DNA of 64,000 nucleotides. It comes from Falsiroseomonas sp046052145 (lineage in GTDB: Bacteria > Pseudomonadota > Alphaproteobacteria > Acetobacterales > Acetobacteraceae). The stretch spans positions 124,001 to 188,000 of the forward strand of contig JBJOMW010000001.1 of assembly GCA_046052145.1 (NCBI GenBank). The letters run 5' to 3'. The notes beneath the pieces are model-generated. The model made no database searches. It saw only the letters and a list, made by a program, of their open reading frames with translations, and was not told the DNA's origin. Made by a program: the position numbers and the translations under genes. Positions 16,473 through 25,805 of the stretch are shown here, piece after piece (position 1 is the first letter of the stretch; each line of letters begins with the position of its first letter).

Positions 16473-17158
16473 CCGCGGCCACCCGGCCGGCGCGTCCGCA
16501 AGCCGTCCTGTTCGACTGCGACGGGGTGCTGGCCGACACCGAGGCGCTGCACGACCGGCTGATTGCGGAGGACATCTCCACGCTCGGCTGGGAGATCACG
16601 CCGGCGGAATGCGCCAAGCGCTTCCGCGGCCTGTCCTGGGCGGCGATGCGCCCGATCATCGAGGCGCGGCTCGGGCCGGATTCGGTGCCCGCCACCTTCC
16701 ACGCCGACATCATCCGCCGCGTGCTGCACGCGCTGGAGCATGAGACCATCCCGATGCCGGGCTCGGAGGCCGCCATCGCGGCGATCCAGGCGGCAGGGAT
16801 TCCCATCGCGGTGGCCAGCAATTCTTCCCGCGCGGAGCTCGCGACGAAGCTGCGCCGGATGGGGCTGGCGGAGGCGTTTCGCGGGCGGGCGTTTTCCGTC
16901 AACGATGTCGAGAACCCGAAGCCCGCGCCCGACATGTACCGCGCCGCCGCCGCCGCCTGCGGCGCCGATCCGCATCACTGCGTGGTGGTGGAGGACAGCG
17001 TCGCCGGCGCGCGCGCAGGGATCGCCGCCGGCTGCCGGGTGCTCGGCTTCGCGCATGCGACCCCGCGCGAAGCGCTGGCCGCCATCGGCGCGGAGCCTTT
17101 CGCCGACATGGCCGAATTGCCCGCGCTGCTCGGGCTGACGCCGGCGCTGCCGGGCTGA
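16469..17158 (+). CDS. HAD-superfamily phosphatase (phosphoglycolate phosphatase / beta-phosphoglucomutase-like)
   Basis: A 229-aa HAD subfamily IA hydrolase. Motif I is LFDCDGVLADTEAL with nucleophile D16 and D18; motif II VASNSSR; motif III Lys in ENPKPAPDMY; motif IV VVVEDSVAGARAG. A helical cap between motifs I and II suits a small phosphosugar or phosphoglycolate. GTG 16469 overlaps the hemH stop (GTGA), so the two are translationally coupled. The exact substrate is not deducible. It is one of two genes that separate hemH from hemJ here. Confidence 0.88.
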   Translation: MTAATRPARPQAVLFDCDGVLADTEALHDRLIAEDISTLGWEITPAECAKRFRGLSWAAMRPIIEARLGPDSVPATFHADIIRRVLHALEHETIPMPGSEAAIAAIQAAGIPIAVASNSSRAELATKLRRMGLAEAFRGRAFSVNDVENPKPAPDMYRAAAAACGADPHHCVVVEDSVAGARAGIAAGCRVLGFAHATPREALAAIGAEPFADMAELPALLGLTPALPG

Positions 17159-17162
17159 TAGG

Positions 17163-17183
17163 CTCCCCCGACAAAGGGGGAGG
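17163..17183 (+). promoter_or_regulatory. Hairpin that includes the Shine-Dalgarno of the next Bug gene
   Basis: CTCCCCC (17163-17169) pairs with GGGGGAG (17176-17182) around GACAAA. The 3' arm is the ribosome-binding site GGGGGAGG of the ATG at 17191. In RNA the site would be masked unless the stem opens. It could be chance in C/G-rich DNA. Confidence 0.4.
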
Positions 17184-17190
17184 TTCGGAC

Positions 17191-18144
17191 ATGCGGATGC
17201 TCGGGGCGCTCATCGCGGCGGCGCTCCTGCTGCCGGGCGCGGTGCTGGCGCAGGATTTTCCGTCACGGCCGGTGACGCTGGTGGTGGGCTATCCGCCAGG
17301 CGGCAACACCGACCTCATGGCGCGCGCGCTGCAACCGGAATTGAGCCGCGCGCTCGGCCAGCCGGTGGTGATCGTCAACCGCGGCGGCGCCGCCGGGACC
17401 ATCGGCGCGGCGGAAGCCGCCCGCGCCCGGCCGGATGGCTACACGCTGCTATTCTCCCCCAACAACCCGATCACCGCCCAGCCGCACCAGCAGGCGCTGA
17501 GCTATTCGCTCGACAGCTTCCGCTTCCTCTGCATGGTCTACGACAACCCGCAGGTGCTGGTCGGCTCGCGCGGCATGCCGTTCCAGGACTTTGCCGGCAT
17601 GGTGCGGCACGGCCGCACCGCGCGGGAGGCGCTGGTCTTCGGCTCGCCGGGCCAGGGCAGCACGCAGCACATCCTGATGGCAGCGCTGCTGGCGCGGCTC
17701 GGGATCGAGGGGCTGCACGTGCCCTTCACCGGCGCCGGGCCGATGGCGCAGGCCGCGCTCGGCGGGCAGATCCATGTCTTCGTCGAAAGCGCCTCGATCC
17801 CCGCGCAGTCAGGCCTGCCGGTGCTCGGCGTGATGGCGGCGTCGCGCATGCCGGGCCTGGCCGATGCGCCGACGCTCGCCGAACTCGGCCAGCCGCTGGA
17901 GGGCAGCAGCGCGGGCGGGCTGCTCGCGCCGGCCGGCATCCCTGATGCGGTGGCGGCGGCGCTCGAGCGCGGCTGCGCGACCGCAGCGGCGACGGAGAGC
18001 TTCCGCACCGTTGCCACGCGCCTCAATGCCGTGCCGCTGCACCTCGACGGCGCGGCATTCCGGGCGCGCTTCGCGGCCGAGAGCGAATTGAACCGGACGG
18101 TGCTGCGCGACCTCGGCCTCGCGCGGGTGGAGGGCACGCGGTGA
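17191..18144 (+). CDS. Bug/TctC-family substrate-binding protein (2 of 3)
   Basis: A 317-aa periplasmic binding protein of the Bug family with a Sec signal peptide (LIAALLLPGAVLAQ-type, cut after LAQ). Family features: FPSRPVTLVVGYPPGGNTD, VIVNRGGAAGTIGAAEAARA, RPDGYTLLFSPNN, GSPGQGSTQHILMAALLA, VPFTGAGPMAQAALGGQ and ADAPTLAELGQP. No membrane partner is nearby. It sits between the HAD gene and hemJ, with its stop overlapping the hemJ GTG start by 4 bp. An accessory transport gene is thus joined to the heme operon. The ligand is unknown. Confidence 0.91.
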   Translation: MRMLGALIAAALLLPGAVLAQDFPSRPVTLVVGYPPGGNTDLMARALQPELSRALGQPVVIVNRGGAAGTIGAAEAARARPDGYTLLFSPNNPITAQPHQQALSYSLDSFRFLCMVYDNPQVLVGSRGMPFQDFAGMVRHGRTAREALVFGSPGQGSTQHILMAALLARLGIEGLHVPFTGAGPMAQAALGGQIHVFVESASIPAQSGLPVLGVMAASRMPGLADAPTLAELGQPLEGSSAGGLLAPAGIPDAVAAALERGCATAAATESFRTVATRLNAVPLHLDGAAFRARFAAESELNRTVLRDLGLARVEGTR

Positions 18145-18593
18145 CGCTCGATTTTCTCGCGCCGCTCTATCCCTGGACCAAGTCACTGCATGTGATCTCG
18201 GTCTTCGCCTGGATGGCGGGGCTATTCTACCTGCCGCGGCTCTATGTCTATCACTCGCAAGTGGTACCCGGCGACCAGCGCTCCGAGCTGTTCAAGGTGA
18301 TGGAGCGGCGATTGCTGAAGGCGATCATGAACCCGGCCATGATCGCGTCCTACATCTTCGGCGTGCTGGTGGTGCTGACGCCGGGCGTCGTGGATTGGAC
18401 CGCCGGCTGGTGGCACCTGAAGATGGCCGGCATCGCGGCACTCACCTGGTGCCACATGGACCTGGCGAAGGCGCTGAAGGCCTTCGCCCGGGACGAGCGG
18501 CCACGCAGCGAGCGCGGCTGGCGCATCCTGAACGAGGTGCCGACGCTGGCGCTGATCGTGATCGTGGTGATGGTGATCGCGAAGCCGTTCTGA
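18141..18593 (+). CDS. hemJ: Protoporphyrinogen IX oxidase HemJ
   Basis: Membrane-bound oxidase converting protoporphyrinogen IX to protoporphyrin IX, the substrate for HemH. The 150-aa protein (UPF0093 family) has four membrane segments. The conserved His is in WTKSLHVISVFAWMAGLFYLP (H17), followed by RLYVYHSQ, KVMERRLLKAIMNPAM with the conserved Lys, and WWHLKMAGIAALTWCHM. The C-terminus RILNEVPTLALIVIVVMVIAKP is the usual ending. The GTG start overlaps the stop of the Bug gene. hemH...hemJ...rho is the expected alphaproteobacterial order, here with inserted genes. Confidence 0.94.
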   Translation: MTLDFLAPLYPWTKSLHVISVFAWMAGLFYLPRLYVYHSQVVPGDQRSELFKVMERRLLKAIMNPAMIASYIFGVLVVLTPGVVDWTAGWWHLKMAGIAALTWCHMDLAKALKAFARDERPRSERGWRILNEVPTLALIVIVVMVIAKPF

Positions 18594-18617
18594 TCGTCGC
18601 GCGGCACAAGGCGGGGC

Positions 18618-18647
18618 GGGCCGCGCGGGCAAGCGCTCGCGCGGTCC
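18618..18647 (+). terminator. Stem-loop after hemJ, candidate terminator
   Basis: CCGCGCG (18621-18627) pairs with CGCGCGG (18638-18644), extended by flanking G-C pairs. The loop is about 10 nt, and no U tract follows. It lies 25 bp after the hemJ stop, so a role in ending the heme transcript is plausible but weak. Confidence 0.4.
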
Positions 18648-18660
18648 TGTCAAGCCGATC

Positions 18661-18698
18661 TTCACGATTGTGTGCATTCTGTAGTTTGTATACCGATT
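18661..18698 (+). promoter_or_regulatory. AT-rich candidate promoter/operator before the ABC transporter gene
   Basis: A low-GC island 26-60 bp before ATG 18724, with TTGTGT (18668-18673) and TATACC (18689-18694) spaced 15 bp. It also contains TTTGTATAC, a half-site resembling GntR-type operators. On the opposite strand its TACAAAC and CACAAT segments vaguely resemble the tandem repeat at 13930-13951. Spacing is not ideal, so this is only a candidate. Confidence 0.35.
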
Positions 18699-18723
18699 AC
18701 GGCTCCACCGCGCAGGAGCCTGC

Positions 18724-20523
18724 ATGCCCGCATCCGCCACGCCTGAGACCGAGACCAGTGCAACCGGCGCGATCCGCGATGCCTGGCGGCTGGCGCGCGG
18801 CTGGGCGCGGGCGGAACCCCGGGCCGCGGCAGGGCTGACGGCGGCCGCCCTCGCTTTGGTCGGGCTGCAGCTGGCGCTGGATTGGGGCTTCGCGCTGTGG
18901 CACCGCGCCGCCTTCGACGCGCTGGAAGCACGCGACGGGGCGCAGTTCCTTCTGCAGATGGGCGTCTTCGCGGCGCTGATCGGCGGGCTGATGGCCTGTT
19001 CCGTCGGCCGGCTCTGGTCGAAGCAGGCGATCGGCCTGCGTTGGCGGCGCTGGCTGGTGCTGAAGCTGCAGGGCGCGATGCTGGCCGATGGCCGCCACCA
19101 CCATTTGGCCAACGACGCCGCCGGCACCGACAACCCCGACCAGCGCATCGGCGAGAACACACGCTGGGCCACCGCGATCGCCGTGGATCTCGCCTTGGGG
19201 CTGATCTACGCGGTCGTGCTGCTGCTCTCCTTCGCGGGCATGCTCTGGCATCTCTCGGCCGGGTTTTTCGTGCCGCTGCCGACCGGGCCGCTGCACATCC
19301 CGGGCGGGTTGCTCTTCGCGGCTCTGCTCTATGCCGGCGGTTGCGCCGCCCTCACCTGGCGGCTCGGCCGGCGGCTCGCCGCGACCCACCAAGAGCGTAA
19401 CGCCGCCGAGGCTGACCACCGCTTCGCGCTGGTGCGCCTGCGCGAGAACAGCGAGGCCATCGCGCTGATCGGCGGCGAGGCGGATGAGCAGCGCGGGCTC
19501 GGCGCGGCTTATGCGAAGCTCGAAGCCGCGATGCTCCGGATGTTCGGCACGGAGCGGAAGCTGATGTGGCTCGGCTGCTGCTACATGCCCGCGGCAGGCG
19601 TGCTGCCGCTGTTGCTGGGCGCGCCGCAATTCTTCGCCGGCGCCATCACGCTCGGCCTGCTGATGCAGATGGCGCATGCCTTCCACGAGGTGACGCGCGC
19701 GCTCTGCTGGCTGACGGAGAACTGGCCGCGGCTCGCGGATTGGCGCTGCCATGTCGCGCGCGTGGTGGAGTTGGAACGCGCGCTCGAAGCGCCGCCAGCC
19801 ATGCCCGGGGCGCTGCGGCGACAGGACGGCGCGACGGCGCTCGAGCTGCGTGGAGTCGCGCTCACCACGCCCTGCGGCCGGGCCCTGCTCCACACGGCGC
19901 AGCTCTCCGTCGCGCCCGGCGAACGCGTGCTGATCCGCGGCGAAAGCGGCAGCGGCAAATCCACGCTGTTCCGCGCCATGGCCGGCCTCTGGTCCTGGGG
20001 ACAGGGCGAGCTCCGCATGCCCTGCCGGGGCGCCAGCATGTTCCTGCCCCAGCGGCCTTACCTGCCGCTCGGCACACTGGCGGGGGCGCTCTGCTACCCG
20101 GCCGCGCCGGATGCCTTTGGCGCGGCCGCGCTGCGCGGGGCGCTGGCGCGCTGCAACCTCGGCCATCTGGCGCCGCGTCTCGGGCAGGTGGCGCGCTGGG
20201 ACCGCGTGCTGTCGGTCGGGGAGCAACAGCGCCTCGGCTTCGCGCGCGCGCTGCTGCACCGCCCGGCCTGGCTGTTCCTGGATGAGGCGACGTCTGCCCT
20301 CGACGAGGCGAACCAAGCGGCGATGTACGCGCTGCTGGCGGCCGAGCTGCCCGGGGCTGCGGTGATCTCCATCGGGCATCGCGGCGGGCTGGCGCGGCAT
20401 CACGACCGGGAATGGCTGGTCCAGGCCGGGCGGCTGGCGCCGCTGGGCGGCCTGGCGCCCGGCGGGCCGCCCGCGCGGCGGCGCGACATCGCCACACCGC
20501 GCGGCCGACTCGCCCTGTCGTGA
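18724..20523 (+). CDS. SbmA/YddA-type ABC transporter, fused membrane and ATPase domains
   Basis: A 599-aa half-transporter with an N-terminal membrane domain (about five hydrophobic segments, 35-320) and a C-terminal ATPase. The membrane part has WRRWLVLKLQGAMLADGRHHH and DNPDQRIGEN, signatures of the ABC_membrane_2 (YddA/ABCD) group. The ATPase shows Walker A GESGSGKST (~408), a Q-loop in FLPQRPYLPLGTL, a degenerate signature SVGEQQRLGFARAL (~497), and Walker B AWLFLDEATSALDE (~515). Related proteins import peptides, B12 or fatty-acyl-CoA, or are unassigned. ATG 18724 follows AGGAG. It lies between hemJ and rho, where related genomes have nothing. Substrate unknown. Confidence 0.88.
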   Translation: MPASATPETETSATGAIRDAWRLARGWARAEPRAAAGLTAAALALVGLQLALDWGFALWHRAAFDALEARDGAQFLLQMGVFAALIGGLMACSVGRLWSKQAIGLRWRRWLVLKLQGAMLADGRHHHLANDAAGTDNPDQRIGENTRWATAIAVDLALGLIYAVVLLLSFAGMLWHLSAGFFVPLPTGPLHIPGGLLFAALLYAGGCAALTWRLGRRLAATHQERNAAEADHRFALVRLRENSEAIALIGGEADEQRGLGAAYAKLEAAMLRMFGTERKLMWLGCCYMPAAGVLPLLLGAPQFFAGAITLGLLMQMAHAFHEVTRALCWLTENWPRLADWRCHVARVVELERALEAPPAMPGALRRQDGATALELRGVALTTPCGRALLHTAQLSVAPGERVLIRGESGSGKSTLFRAMAGLWSWGQGELRMPCRGASMFLPQRPYLPLGTLAGALCYPAAPDAFGAAALRGALARCNLGHLAPRLGQVARWDRVLSVGEQQRLGFARALLHRPAWLFLDEATSALDEANQAAMYALLAAELPGAAVISIGHRGGLARHHDREWLVQAGRLAPLGGLAPGGPPARRRDIATPRGRLALS

Positions 20524-20887
20524 CGCGGCATGGCTTGATTCGGCAGCCCCTCCCCCCAGCTGCCTGTTGACGGCAAGGGGCGCGATCCGTAGGGTCCGTC
20601 CGCCTTCCGGCACTCGGCTCGTGCCGGGCCTCCGCCAGGAGGATCGGTGAACAGCTTCGGACGCATCGTCCGATGGCTCGCTCTCCGGTCCGGGCGGGCC
20701 CTGCTACCGCCGATCCCTCCCTTCCTTCTCCCTGGTTGCTGCCTTCCAACTCCGGGAATCCGGTCAGGCGGCACGGCGAAGGGCCCAGCGACCGGGCACC
20801 GCCCGGTTTCGGCCTCGCCGCACCAGGGTCTCCTCTGATTTATCTCCGCGCGCCTCTCCTTGGCGCGCAGCACGGACGCAACCGCCC
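20524..20887 (+). promoter_or_regulatory. Long leader region of rho with a pyrimidine-rich segment and a possible leader ORF
   Basis: This 364-bp spacer contains no convincing gene. A purine-rich AGGAGG (about 20638-20643) stands just before GTG 20647, which opens a 63-codon frame (to 20838) rich in Pro, Gly and Arg, so a translated leader is possible. Downstream, about 20700-20755, the plus strand is strongly C/T-rich (CCCTCCCTTCCTTCTCCCTG), the type of unstructured C-rich RNA that Rho binds. E. coli rho is autoregulated by Rho-dependent termination in its leader; the same is inferred here. Confidence 0.45.
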
Positions 20888-22162
<1,275 letters not shown>

Positions 22163-22171
22163 TCGGCGCCG

Positions 22172-22192
22172 GCCGAAGGCTCCGCCTTCGGC
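22172..22192 (+). terminator. Stem-loop after rho
   Basis: Perfect 9-bp stem GCCGAAGGC (22172-22180) with GCCTTCGGC (22184-22192), loop TCC, starting 10 bp after the rho stop. No long U tract follows. It is the probable end of the rho transcript. Confidence 0.5.
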
Positions 22193-22308
22193 TCTGCCCG
22201 CCCCCTGCAGGGCCGCGCGGCGATTGCGGCGCCGTGCCTGCGCGGATAGCGTTGCTCTCGGACCGCGCCGCGCCCACCGGGCCGGGCGGCTTGGGAGAGG
22301 AAACAACG

Positions 22309-23298
22309 ATGAAGCGCCGCCTCCTCCTGGCCGGCAGCGGCCTGCTCGCCGCGCCGGCACTGCTCCGCGCCACCAAGGCACAGGCGCAGGCGGGCTGGCC
22401 CGCACGGCCTGTGACGATCGTCGTGCCCTTCGCGACCGGCGGTCCGTCCGACATCATCGCGCGGCTCACCGCGGCGCAGATGCAGCAGACGCTCGGCCGC
22501 CCCTTCGTGGTGGAGAACCGCCCGGGCGCCACCGGCGAGGTCGGCGCGCGGCAGGTGATCCGCTCCGCGCCCGACGGGCACACGCTGATGCATGCGCCGA
22601 TCAGCACCTGGGCGATCAACGTCGCGCTCAAGCCCACCACCCTCGGCTACAACCCGGTCACCGAGCTGACGCGCATCACCCAGACGGTGCGCACGCCCAA
22701 CGTGCTGGTCGTGAACCCGCAGGCCATCCCCGCCAACGACCCGGCCGGGCTGGTCGAGTGGCTGAAGCGCAACGGGCGCAATGCGTCCTATTCCTCGAGC
22801 GGCAGCGGCTCCTCGGACCATCTGACGGCCGAGATGTTCAAGCAGGCCACCGGCACCGAGATGACGCACATCCCCTATTCGGGCGGCGGGCCGGCCATGA
22901 CCAGCGTGATCTCCGGCACCACGCAACTGTCCTTCCAGAACCTCGGCGCGGTGATCGGGCACATCCAGAGCGGTCGGCTGAAGGCCATCATGACGACGGC
23001 CGACACGCGCCCGCCCGTGCTCCGCGACGTGCCGACCGCGCTCGAGGCCGGGCTCAGCGACTTCGTCGTCTATTCCTGGCAGGCCTATGGCGGCCCGCCG
23101 GGCATGCCGGCGGATCTGCTCCGCCAGGTGCATGAGGCGATCGTGACCGCGCTGCGGAGCCAGGCCGTGGCGCCGCGGCTGGTAGAGGCCGGCTTCGACG
23201 TGGTCGGCAACAGCCCCGAGGAATTCGCCGCCTTCCAGGCGAGCGAGATCGCACGCTGGCGGCGCGTGGTGCAGGCGGGCGGCATCACCGCCGACTGA
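22309..23298 (+). CDS. Bug/TctC-family substrate-binding protein (3 of 3)
   Basis: A 329-aa Bug protein. The signal sequence MKRRLLLAGSGLLAAPALLR ends near AQAQ. Core motifs are WPARPVTIVVPFATGGPSD, FVVENRPGATGEVGARQV, APDGHTLMHAP, ASYSSSGSGSSDHL, HIPYSGGGPAMTSVISG, IQSGRLKAIMTTADTR and LRDVPTALEAGL. ATG 22309 is preceded by GGGAGAGGAAA. It stands alone between rho and an HD-domain gene, with spacers on both sides and no TctAB. Sequence motifs differ enough from the other two Bug proteins here that they are not recent duplicates. Ligand unknown. Confidence 0.93.
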   Translation: MKRRLLLAGSGLLAAPALLRATKAQAQAGWPARPVTIVVPFATGGPSDIIARLTAAQMQQTLGRPFVVENRPGATGEVGARQVIRSAPDGHTLMHAPISTWAINVALKPTTLGYNPVTELTRITQTVRTPNVLVVNPQAIPANDPAGLVEWLKRNGRNASYSSSGSGSSDHLTAEMFKQATGTEMTHIPYSGGGPAMTSVISGTTQLSFQNLGAVIGHIQSGRLKAIMTTADTRPPVLRDVPTALEAGLSDFVVYSWQAYGGPPGMPADLLRQVHEAIVTALRSQAVAPRLVEAGFDVVGNSPEEFAAFQASEIARWRRVVQAGGITAD

Positions 23299-23306
23299 CG
23301 GGCAAT

Positions 23307-23327
23307 GCGGGGCGCAACCCGCCCCGC
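23307..23327 (+). terminator. Stem-loop after the third Bug gene
   Basis: GCGGGGCG (23307-23314) pairs perfectly with CGCCCCGC (23320-23327) around CAACC, 8 bp after the stop. There is no U tract. It is a candidate terminator. Confidence 0.45.
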
Positions 23328-23404
23328 CCACCGCGAAGCCGACCTTGCCGGCGTGGCGAGGGGCGACGATGAACACGTGACCACGCCCCGACGAGGAGCT
23401 CGAG

Positions 23405-23974
23405 ATGGAGCATCGGCCCGCCGATCCCGCCGCCTTGCTGCGCGCGGCGACCTTCGCCGCGCATGTGCATGCGACGCACAAGCGCAAGGGCGCGACGGCG
23501 GAGCCCTATGTGAACCATGTGCTGGAAGTCGCCCGCATCCTGGCCGAGAACGGCGCGCCGGAGGAGGCGATCCTGGCCGGGCTGCTGCACGACACTGTCG
23601 AGGATAGCGACAACGACCCCGAGCCGATCACCCATGCGCGCCTCGTCGCTGAATTCGGCGAGACGGTCGCGCGCATCGTGGCGGAGGCGACCGACGACAA
23701 GTCGCTGCCGAAGGAAACGCGCAAGGCGCTGCAGGTGAAGCACGCGCCGCAGACAAGCGATGCAGCGAAGATGCTGAAGCTCGCCGACAAGATCTCCAAT
23801 CTGCGCGCCATCACCGCCAGCCCTCCGGCGAATTGGGACCATGCGCGGCGCGTCGAATATGTCGGCTGGGCGGGGCGAGTCGCAGCCGGGCTCAAGGGCA
23901 CGAACCCGGCGCTCGACGCGCTGTTCGACGCGACCTACCGCGACGCCATGACGCGGCTGGCGAACGAGGCATGA
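23405..23974 (+). CDS. HD-domain phosphohydrolase, MESH1/SpoT-hydrolase-like
   Basis: A 189-aa stand-alone HD protein similar to the hydrolase half of RelA/SpoT (MESH1 / small alarmone hydrolase type). The metal-binding residues are in AAHVHATHKRKG, EPYVNHVLEVARIL, LLHDTVEDSDND (HD around 63-64) and LKLADKISNLRAI, matching the H...HD...D pattern of (p)ppGpp hydrolases, with ATDDKSLPKETRKALQVKHA between. It may remove pyrophosphate from (p)ppGpp or NADPH phosphate, but only the fold is certain. The stop overlaps the next gene (ATGA), so both form a small operon. Confidence 0.82.
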   Translation: MEHRPADPAALLRAATFAAHVHATHKRKGATAEPYVNHVLEVARILAENGAPEEAILAGLLHDTVEDSDNDPEPITHARLVAEFGETVARIVAEATDDKSLPKETRKALQVKHAPQTSDAAKMLKLADKISNLRAITASPPANWDHARRVEYVGWAGRVAAGLKGTNPALDALFDATYRDAMTRLANEA

Positions 23975-24735
23975 GCGCGGGCGGCGTCGCTCACGAATTG
24001 CCGGGCATCCTGGCGATCGAGCGTGCAACGCTCTCGGCCGTCCCCGCGCCGCGCATCGCCTTCGACGGTGGCTTCGTGCTGCGCAGCTTCGCGGGCGGCA
24101 CGGGGCGGGCGAATGCTGCCTGCCCGCTCGACCCCTCGCCCGATCCCGACCTGCCGGCGCGCATCGCGCGGATCGAGGGCTTCTACACGCGTGCCGGCTT
24201 CCGGCCGCGGTTCCGCTCCACGCCGCTCGACCCGCCGGGGCTGGCGGCGCTGCTACAGGCCCGCGGCTACAGCGCGCATGACGAAAGCCAGGTGATCTGC
24301 GGCCCGCTCAGCCCGCTGTTTCGCGACGACCCGGATTGCGTGGCGCTGGCGGGGCCCACGCCCGATTGGACCGCCGTGATGGCCAGCGGCGAGCACCAGG
24401 TGCCGGCCCGCCAGGCGGAAAAGGCGCGGATGCCGGAGCTGCTGGGCGTGCCGGCGGCGTGGATCCTGCTGCGGCTCGACGGCGAGCCGGCAGCCTGCGC
24501 CTTCGTCACGGCCGATGGCGACCTCGCCGGGTTGTTCGATCTTGCAGTTAGGAAAGAATTCCGGCGCCGTGGACTGGGCCGGCGGGTGATGTCGGCAGCG
24601 GGCGCTTGGGCGCGGGCACACGGCGCGCGGTTCGCCTATGCGCAGGTGGCCTGCACCAATGCGGCGTCGCTGGCGCTGAATGCGGGGCTTGGGCTCACCG
24701 AGCGGTATCGCTACCGCTACTTCCTGCCGGGCTGA
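23971..24735 (+). CDS. GNAT-family N-acetyltransferase
   Basis: A 254-aa acyltransferase. The N-terminal half (RFRSTPLDPPGLAALLQARGY) is weakly conserved. The C-terminal half has the GNAT core: ACAFVTADGDLAGLFDLAVRK, the acetyl-CoA loop KEFRRRGLGRRVMSAAGAWA, and YAQVACTNAASLALNAGLGL followed by ERYRYRYFLPG. This matches small-molecule or peptide N-acetyltransferases; the acceptor is unknown. It is translated in overlap with the HD hydrolase gene. A REP-like palindrome follows, separating it from the convergent quinone reductase gene. Confidence 0.85.
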   Translation: MSAGGVAHELPGILAIERATLSAVPAPRIAFDGGFVLRSFAGGTGRANAACPLDPSPDPDLPARIARIEGFYTRAGFRPRFRSTPLDPPGLAALLQARGYSAHDESQVICGPLSPLFRDDPDCVALAGPTPDWTAVMASGEHQVPARQAEKARMPELLGVPAAWILLRLDGEPAACAFVTADGDLAGLFDLAVRKEFRRRGLGRRVMSAAGAWARAHGARFAYAQVACTNAASLALNAGLGLTERYRYRYFLPG

Positions 24736-24765
24736 ACGGCGACGGAGCGTCAGGACGGCCTGGAG

Positions 24766-24804
24766 CCCCCCTCACCCAGCCTCTCCCCCCTGTGGGGGGA
24801 GAGG
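24766..24804. repeat. REP-like palindrome, copy 2 (inverted relative to copy 1)
   Basis: CCTCTCCCCCC (24780-24790), loop TGT, GGGGGGAGAGG (24794-24804), preceded by CCCCCCTCACCCAGC. Read on the minus strand it matches copy 1 at 5037-5077 almost base for base, including the GGGTGAGGGGGG tail. It lies between two convergent genes, where it could also work as a terminator. Confidence 0.82.
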
Positions 24805-24815
24805 GGGAGAAGGGA

Positions 24816-25790
24816 TCAAGGCAGCAGGATGGTGCTGCCGGTGGTCTTGCGGGCCTCGAGCGCGCGATGCGCCTCGGCGGCGTCCTTCAGCGCGAAGCGC
24901 TGGTTGACGTTGATCTTCACCGCACCCTTGCCGACCACGTCGAACAGCGCATTGGCGCAGTATTCCAGGTCCTCGCGCTTGGCGGTGTAGGTCGCGAGCG
25001 TCGGGCGCGTCAGATAGAGCGAGCCCTTGGCGGCCAGCACGCCGATATCGGCGATGGACACGGGCCCCGAGGCATTGCCGTAGGACACCATCATCCCGAA
25101 GGGTGCCAGGCAATCGAGCGAGGTGATGAAGGTGTCGCGCCCGACGCTGTCGAACACCACGGGCAGCATGGCGCCGCCGGTGATCTCCTTCACGCGGGCG
25201 GGCAGCGTCTCGGTGCCGACCACGACATGGTCGGCGCCATGGGCGCGGACGAGGGCCGCCTTCTCCTCGGTGCTGACGCAGCCGATGACGGTGCAGCCCA
25301 GGTGCTTCGCCCATTGCACCATGATCAGCCCGACACCGCCGGCCGCGGCATGGACCAGGATCGTCTGGCCCGGCTGGACCTTGTAGGTGCGGGTCAGCAG
25401 GAAGCAGGCGGTCATGCCCTGCAGCATCATCGCCGCCGCCTGCTCATCGGTGACGGCGGCCGGGATCTTCACCAGGCGGTCGGCCTTGATGCTGCGCGCC
25501 TCGGCATAGGCGCCGATGGGCCCGGTGGCATAGGCGACGCGGTCGCCCGGCGCGACATGGGTGACGCCCTCGCCCACCGCCTCGACAACGCCCGAGGCTT
25601 CCATGCCGATGGTCGCGGGCAGCGCCGGGGCCTTGTAGAGGCCGGTGCGGAAATAGACATCGATGTAGTTGAGGCCGATCGCCTTGTGGCGGACCAGCGC
25701 CTCGCCGGGCTTCGGCGCCGGCAGCGGCACCTCCTCCCAGACCAGCGCCTCGGGGCCGCCATACTCGTGGACGCGGATCGCGTGGTTCAT
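24816..25790 (-). CDS. NADPH:quinone oxidoreductase (zeta-crystallin-like MDR)
   Basis: A 324-aa zinc-independent medium-chain reductase of the quinone oxidoreductase type. It has the GroES-like N-terminal domain (EVPLPAPKPGEALVRHKAIG, GLNYIDVYFRTGLY, PATIGMEASGVVEAVGEGV) and a Rossmann domain with VHAAAGGVGLIMVQWAKHLG, where AAGGVG binds NADPH. Catalytic zinc ligands are absent, as expected. It reduces quinones or enones in the cytoplasm and is often linked to oxidative stress. ogt follows upstream on the same strand, 15 bp away, so both may share a transcript. Confidence 0.92.
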   Translation of the reverse strand: MNHAIRVHEYGGPEALVWEEVPLPAPKPGEALVRHKAIGLNYIDVYFRTGLYKAPALPATIGMEASGVVEAVGEGVTHVAPGDRVAYATGPIGAYAEARSIKADRLVKIPAAVTDEQAAAMMLQGMTACFLLTRTYKVQPGQTILVHAAAGGVGLIMVQWAKHLGCTVIGCVSTEEKAALVRAHGADHVVVGTETLPARVKEITGGAMLPVVFDSVGRDTFITSLDCLAPFGMMVSYGNASGPVSIADIGVLAAKGSLYLTRPTLATYTAKREDLEYCANALFDVVGKGAVKINVNQRFALKDAAEAHRALEARKTTGSTILLP

Positions 25791-25805
25791 GGGGGGTTAG
25801 CTTCC

